A DNA stretch of 64,000 bases from Pseudo-nitzschia pungens (Eukaryota > Bacillariophyta > Bacillariophyceae > Bacillariales > Bacillariaceae). The position numbers and the translations under genes were made by a program. Positions 63,339 to 64,000 of the stretch are shown here, in pieces. The notes under the pieces were generated by a model, which saw only the letters and a list, made by a program, of their open reading frames with translations, had not been told where the DNA came from and did no database searches. Every line of letters starts with the position of its first letter. Position 1 is the first letter of the stretch. The stretch spans positions 3,017,472-3,081,471 of the forward strand of contig CM074767.1 of assembly GCA_037355855.1 (NCBI GenBank), read 5' to 3'.

Positions 63339-64000
63339 ATGCCTCGACAATTGAGTACCAACCGGGCAGCTGTACGCGCTCGTGAGCGTCGTCGAAGGCA
63401 ACGGGAAGCCGAAGCAGCAGAAAATGCTAGGAATTTTGCAATTGCCTTTGGAAACATGGGGACCCACTTGCTTCCTCCAGAAGATCAAGAGTGCCTTGCT
63501 AATAATCCTGACCCTCCTGATGTTGCTCGGGCAATCGCTGAACAGGAACGACAACGCCGAGCTGCTGCTGCTGCTGCTGCACCGGCCCCTGCTGCTGCTC
63601 CCCCGCCCGCCGCCGCTGCTGGTACAGGACCAACTGGGCGCCTAATCTACAAAGTACCAGCAGGACCTTCCCCAGCACTTCCAAATGATGTCCATTCACC
63701 AACCCAAGTCTTCAAATACCACCAGATCTTGCTTCAGTTTATGAATTACGTGACTGGAGAGCCATACGAAAGTGATTCAATTATTCCATTAGAACAACTG
63801 AATACAGTAAGACCACACCATCTCTTCCATTGGATGTGCTTGAAGGTGTATGGGAAGGAGACGCCTAATAAAAATGACACGCCAAAAATGAGATCAACTA
63901 CAGTATGTTACTGGAAAAAGGCTATTTCATACTTCTTCGAAACAGAGATGCCATGGTGTGAGCAAACGCAGAAAGGGAACCCCACAAGATCTACTAAGAT
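63339..64000 (+). CDS. Unknown protein, N-terminal part; possible DNA-recombinase/transposon protein
   Basis: Open from ATG at 63339 to the window edge (at least 220 codons). It starts with a strongly basic helix (RAAVRARERRRRQREAEAAE), then LPPEDQECLANNPDPPDVAR, an alanine/proline low-complexity stretch (about residues 80-100), and a folded part with HHLFHWMCLKVYGKETP and MRSTTVCYWKKAISYFF. This last pattern reminds me of repeated diatom proteins with a core-binding domain of tyrosine-recombinase type (Crypton-like); that is memory-based and weak. The catalytic part would lie beyond the window. A CAACAAGCAAGC-rich leader precedes the ATG. Confidence 0.55.
   Translation, partial: MPRQLSTNRAAVRARERRRRQREAEAAENARNFAIAFGNMGTHLLPPEDQECLANNPDPPDVARAIAEQERQRRAAAAAAAPAPAAAPPPAAAAGTGPTGRLIYKVPAGPSPALPNDVHSPTQVFKYHQILLQFMNYVTGEPYESDSIIPLEQLNTVRPHHLFHWMCLKVYGKETPNKNDTPKMRSTTVCYWKKAISYFFETEMPWCEQTQKGNPTRSTK

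Overview
The window looks like nuclear DNA from a diatom or close stramenopile relative. The evidence is: short-intron eukaryotic genes (RPL23A, RRP15 and an acyl-CoA synthetase with introns of about 80-180 bp), Ty3/gypsy elements whose Gag ends in an unusual C-X4-H-X-H-X4-C finger, and a non-LTR family whose reverse transcriptase carries NDAKGCYDRI, QGNGIGP and FVDD motifs. The organism call is inference from gene style and remembered family resemblance. No database was searched.

Region 1 (1-26.4 kb) is a nested retroelement cluster. Four copies of one non-LTR retrotransposon (called LINE here) lie at 2049-7653, 7654-16252, 16253-19555 and 22376-26273. Three copies of a 1.9-2.0 kb element without any convincing gene (called element A) lie at 1-2048 (+), 9911-11798 (-) and 17541-19507 (-). 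Element A contains a tandem array of 150-bp hairpin-forming units and ends in a 3' tail nearly the same as the LINE tail, closing in (ATT)n. Two of its copies sit inside LINE copies with 19- and 18-bp target site duplications. The pair therefore looks like a LINE and a large non-autonomous partner, comparable in design to primate SVA. Also here are a gypsy remnant (19556-20827), an LTR fragment of a different family (20899-21822), and a 41-bp minisatellite into which LINE copy 4 inserted.

Region 2 (26.4-31.2 kb) is a host gene island: TSR2 (ribosome assembly, +) facing a Na+/H+ exchanger (-).

Region 3 (31.2-53.2 kb) is a second nested cluster, of Ty3/gypsy elements. Family 2 (zinc-knuckle Gag, protease, RT, RNase H) is present as two partial copies in opposite orientation that meet at 36827/36828. 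They are broken by solo LTRs, by a gag-only gypsy derivative (33626-36714, -), and by a family 1 gypsy element (39264-46105, -) with decayed gag and pol. A second gag-only element (49662-52823, +) has LTRs differing at one of 349 positions and sits inside an older LTR with a 5-bp duplication. Four of the family-1-type elements have the palindrome CAGTAATTACTG (one near-perfect) directly after the LTR where a tRNA primer site is expected.

Region 4 (53.2-64 kb) starts with a foldback-like repeat (53.3-54.7 kb). A compact host gene block follows: RPL23A (+), a RAD18-like ubiquitin ligase (-), RRP15 (+) and a long-chain acyl-CoA synthetase (-). The start of a transposon-like gene runs off the right edge. 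Three of the six recognised host genes (TSR2, RPL23A, RRP15) work in ribosome production.
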